Assembly (NCBI RefSeq): GCF_024281235.1
Contig: NZ_JAHWXY010000006.1
Coordinates: 113,666 to 177,665, forward strand
DNA: 64,000 bases
Origin: Shinella daejeonensis
Lineage (GTDB): Bacteria > Pseudomonadota > Alphaproteobacteria > Rhizobiales > Rhizobiaceae
Direction of reading: 5' to 3'
Shown here: positions 61,748-64,000 of the stretch, piece by piece
How the letters are laid out: the number at the start of each line of letters is the position of its first letter
Position numbering within the stretch: position 1 is the stretch's first letter
Made by a program: the position numbers and the translations under genes
Notes under the pieces: generated by a model
Databases searched by the model: none
Told to the model about the DNA's origin: nothing
Seen by the model: the letters and a program-made list of their open reading frames with translations, nothing else

Positions 61748-64000
61748 ATGTCCATCTTCAAGCCCCGGTCCCTTGCGACCAAACTCATAGCCGTCACCGG
61801 CGGCACCATCGCCCTCGTGATGCTGGCGTCCAATATCGTTCTCATTTCGCAGACGCGGGACCGTGTCGCCCAGCTCGTCTATTCCGAAGCCGATACGCAG
61901 GCCCGGGCCATCGCCGCCGACATCGCCGGAAACATCGGCGAACTGGCCAGCGCGGCGCGCGCCATGTCCGGCGTCATCGCGGAGGGCCATGCCGGCGGCC
62001 ATATGGACCGCCGCGAACTCGTCGCGATCCTCAAGGCGAACGCGGAGAAGAACGAGCATGCGCTCGGCAGCTGGTTTGCCGAGGAACCGAACGCCTTCGA
62101 CGGCCAGTCGCGCGAGCTGGCCGGCGATCTTCAAACCGGCACGCACACCGACGGCTCGCTGAACCCCTATTGGACCAAGCGCGCCGACGGCATCCAGCTC
62201 TCGACATTCCCCTCCGACTATGAGGCCGAATGGTATGCACTGGCCGCCCGCAGCGGCAAGGGCGCGATGAGCCAGCCCTATCAGGAAGTCTCGACCGGCC
62301 AGGGCTTCACCATGGCCTCCATCGGCTTTCCCGTCGTCTCGGGCGGAAAACAGATCGGCGTGACCGGCGTCGACGTGTCGCTGTCGACCCTTGCCGAGGC
62401 CGTCGGCAAGCTGAAACCCTTTGGCGACGGCCGCGTCATGCTCGTCTCGCAGACGGGAAAATGGCTCGTCGCTCCCCGGCCCGACCTGCTGATGAGCGAT
62501 TACGACGGCGCCGGCGCGGAACTGATCACCCAGGCGCTTGCTTCCGGCAAGCCCACCCATATCCGCGATCTCGCCTATGACGACCTTCCCGCCTTCGATC
62601 GCGTCGTCTATCCCTTCACCATGCCGGCCATCAACACCAGCTGGGCCGTCCTCGTCGACGTGCCGCACAGCGCGATCAACGCCCCGATCGCCGACCAGAC
62701 CTACATGATGATCCTTGGCGGGCTCATCGTCCTGGCTGCCGTACTCGCCGGACTCTATCTGGCGGTCCGGACCTTCGTCCAGAGGCCGCTCGGCAGCCTC
62801 GTCGCCGACGTCGGGACGCTGAGCGAAGGCGTCTATACGCAGCCGATCGCCGGGCAGGACCGGCAGGACGAGACCGGATCGGTCGCCCGGGCGCTCGAAA
62901 ACTTCCGCCACCAGCTTGCCGACACCGGACGGCTGGCGGCCGAGGCGGAAAGCCATCGCCAGATGACGGAAACCGAACGCGGCCGCGCGGAAGCCGAACG
63001 GGCGGAAACGGCAGCGCTGCAACGCGACATCGTCGCGCGTCTCGGCGACGGCCTCGCCCAGCTTTCGGCCGGTGACCTGACGTTCCGGCTCGACGGCGAT
63101 TTCCCGGGCGAATACGGCAAGCTGAAGACCGATTTCAATTCGGCGATCGGCAGCCTCGAAGAGACGATCCAGACCGTCAATGCGTCCGTCGCCAGTATCG
63201 GGGGCGGCACGGGCGAAATCTCGCGCGGGGCGGCCGACCTGTCCCACCGGACCGAACAGCAGGCGGCCTCGCTGGAGGAAACCGCCGCGGCACTCGACGA
63301 ACTGACGTCACAGGTCAATTCCAGCGCCGAGAACGCCCGCGTCGCCGCGAAATCGGTGGCGACGGCCAGCGACGATGCCGAACAGTCCGGCGAGGTGGTG
63401 CAGAAGGCGATCGACGCGATGCGCGGCATCGCGCAATCTTCGCTGGAAGTGAACCGTATCATCGGCGTGATCGACGAGATCGCCTTCCAGACCAACCTTC
63501 TCGCCCTTAACGCGGGCGTCGAGGCGGCACGCGCCGGCGAGGCCGGCAAGGGCTTCGCCGTCGTGGCGCAGGAGGTGCGTGAACTCGCCCAGCGCTCGGC
63601 CAATGCCGCCAAGGAGATCAAGACGCTGATCAACACCTCCGAGGTGCAGGTCCGCGAAGGCGTCGATCTCGTCGGGCGCGCCGGCAGCGCGCTGGAGAAG
63701 ATCTCCGAGCAGGTGGTGCAGATCAACAGCCTTATCCATCAGATCTCCGGCTCCGCCTCCGAACAGGCCGTCGGCCTGCGCGAGATCAACGCCGCCGTCA
63801 ACCAGATGGACCAGGTCACGCAGCAGAACGCCGCCATGGTGGAAGAGACGACGGCCGCCAGCCTGACGCTGAACGACGAAGCGCAAGTGCTGAAATCGCT
63901 GGTCTCCCGCTTCCAGGCCGGCAGGGCCGAGCCGCAGCAGGCCGCACGCCGGACCGAGCCCCCGCGCGCCGCGCCGCAGCCGGCGCGCAACCCGCCGGCC
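61748..64000 (+). CDS. Methyl-accepting chemotaxis protein (partial, runs off right edge)
   Basis: 751 codons in the window, with the 3' end outside. N-terminal helix (KLIAVTGGTIALVMLASNIV), a double-Cache (dCache_1-like) periplasmic sensor of about 290 residues with YTQPYQE-like ligand-site residues around SGKGAMSQPYQEVS, a second helix (MMILGGLIVLAAVLAGLYLA), HAMP segments, then the signalling domain with DEIAFQTNLLALNAGVEAAR. The tail after the signalling domain is proline/alanine-rich (RRTEPPRAAPQPARNPPA). The ligand is unknown; dCache receptors often bind amino acids or organic acids. Confidence 0.92.
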   Translation, partial: MSIFKPRSLATKLIAVTGGTIALVMLASNIVLISQTRDRVAQLVYSEADTQARAIAADIAGNIGELASAARAMSGVIAEGHAGGHMDRRELVAILKANAEKNEHALGSWFAEEPNAFDGQSRELAGDLQTGTHTDGSLNPYWTKRADGIQLSTFPSDYEAEWYALAARSGKGAMSQPYQEVSTGQGFTMASIGFPVVSGGKQIGVTGVDVSLSTLAEAVGKLKPFGDGRVMLVSQTGKWLVAPRPDLLMSDYDGAGAELITQALASGKPTHIRDLAYDDLPAFDRVVYPFTMPAINTSWAVLVDVPHSAINAPIADQTYMMILGGLIVLAAVLAGLYLAVRTFVQRPLGSLVADVGTLSEGVYTQPIAGQDRQDETGSVARALENFRHQLADTGRLAAEAESHRQMTETERGRAEAERAETAALQRDIVARLGDGLAQLSAGDLTFRLDGDFPGEYGKLKTDFNSAIGSLEETIQTVNASVASIGGGTGEISRGAADLSHRTEQQAASLEETAAALDELTSQVNSSAENARVAAKSVATASDDAEQSGEVVQKAIDAMRGIAQSSLEVNRIIGVIDEIAFQTNLLALNAGVEAARAGEAGKGFAVVAQEVRELAQRSANAAKEIKTLINTSEVQVREGVDLVGRAGSALEKISEQVVQINSLIHQISGSASEQAVGLREINAAVNQMDQVTQQNAAMVEETTAASLTLNDEAQVLKSLVSRFQAGRAEPQQAARRTEPPRAAPQPARNPPA

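Overview
The window reads as a chromosome segment of a high-GC alphaproteobacterium, most likely Rhizobiaceae. The evidence is the gene order rpmH-rnpA-yidC-yihA(engB)-argB followed by dapD-dapE-truA-fmt-def, the fused cysNC, the many chemoreceptors and copies of a CTCTAGAGC-type intergenic repeat. The genus is not resolved. Two mobile elements sit end to end against a tRNA-Arg(ACG) gene.

Region 1 (1-3.2 kb) is a galactofuranose/ribose-type ABC importer (ytfQ-ytfR-ytfT, the last cut by the left edge). Region 2 (3.5-15.2 kb) looks like a surface-glycan sulfation locus. cysD-cysNC-cysQ make and recycle activated sulfate (PAPS), a TauE-like permease follows, and three sulfotransferase-like genes and three glycosyltransferases are packed around them.

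Region 3 (about 15.7-32.05 kb) is a mobilizable element. It carries mobC, a relaxase, a membrane partner plus a soluble VirD4-like ATPase (an apparently split coupling protein), a HigBA-type toxin-antitoxin pair, a four-gene operon of unknown function, a resolvase and a large serine recombinase. No type IV secretion channel genes are present, so it would need a helper. Inside it is an AT-rich cargo block (19.8-24.4 kb): a HIT-domain protein, a multi-pass membrane protein and an 802-residue protein that joins a PEP-synthase/PPDK-like ATP-grasp region to a MazG-like NTP-pyrophosphohydrolase, with a convergent HNH endonuclease. I do not recognise this as a described system. It is the best candidate here for a new defence or nucleotide-signalling module. 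The element also has two arrays of strong hairpins (25.28-25.43 and 28.52-28.74 kb), a candidate oriT and paired repeats beside the resolvase.

Region 4 (32.04-40.91 kb) is a second island with a P4-type tyrosine integrase, AlpA, a Toprim primase, a DUF3631 ATPase, a VapBC45-like pair, a HIRAN protein, an XRE repressor with two dyad operators and a small GcrA-like protein. It is bounded by a 14-bp direct repeat of the tRNA 3' end (32040-32053 and 40900-40913). Its left end lies inside the last codons of the serine recombinase, so the two elements appear to have used the same tRNA site in succession.

Region 5 (40.9-64 kb) is conserved chromosome: a histidine kinase, two chemoreceptors (the second cut by the right edge), rpmH, rnpA, yidC, yihA, an anti-sigma-like protein, argB, a DMT transporter, a HAD phosphatase, an EF-hand protein, a LOG-family protein, dapD, dapE, truA, fmt, def, rmuC and a ribokinase-family gene.
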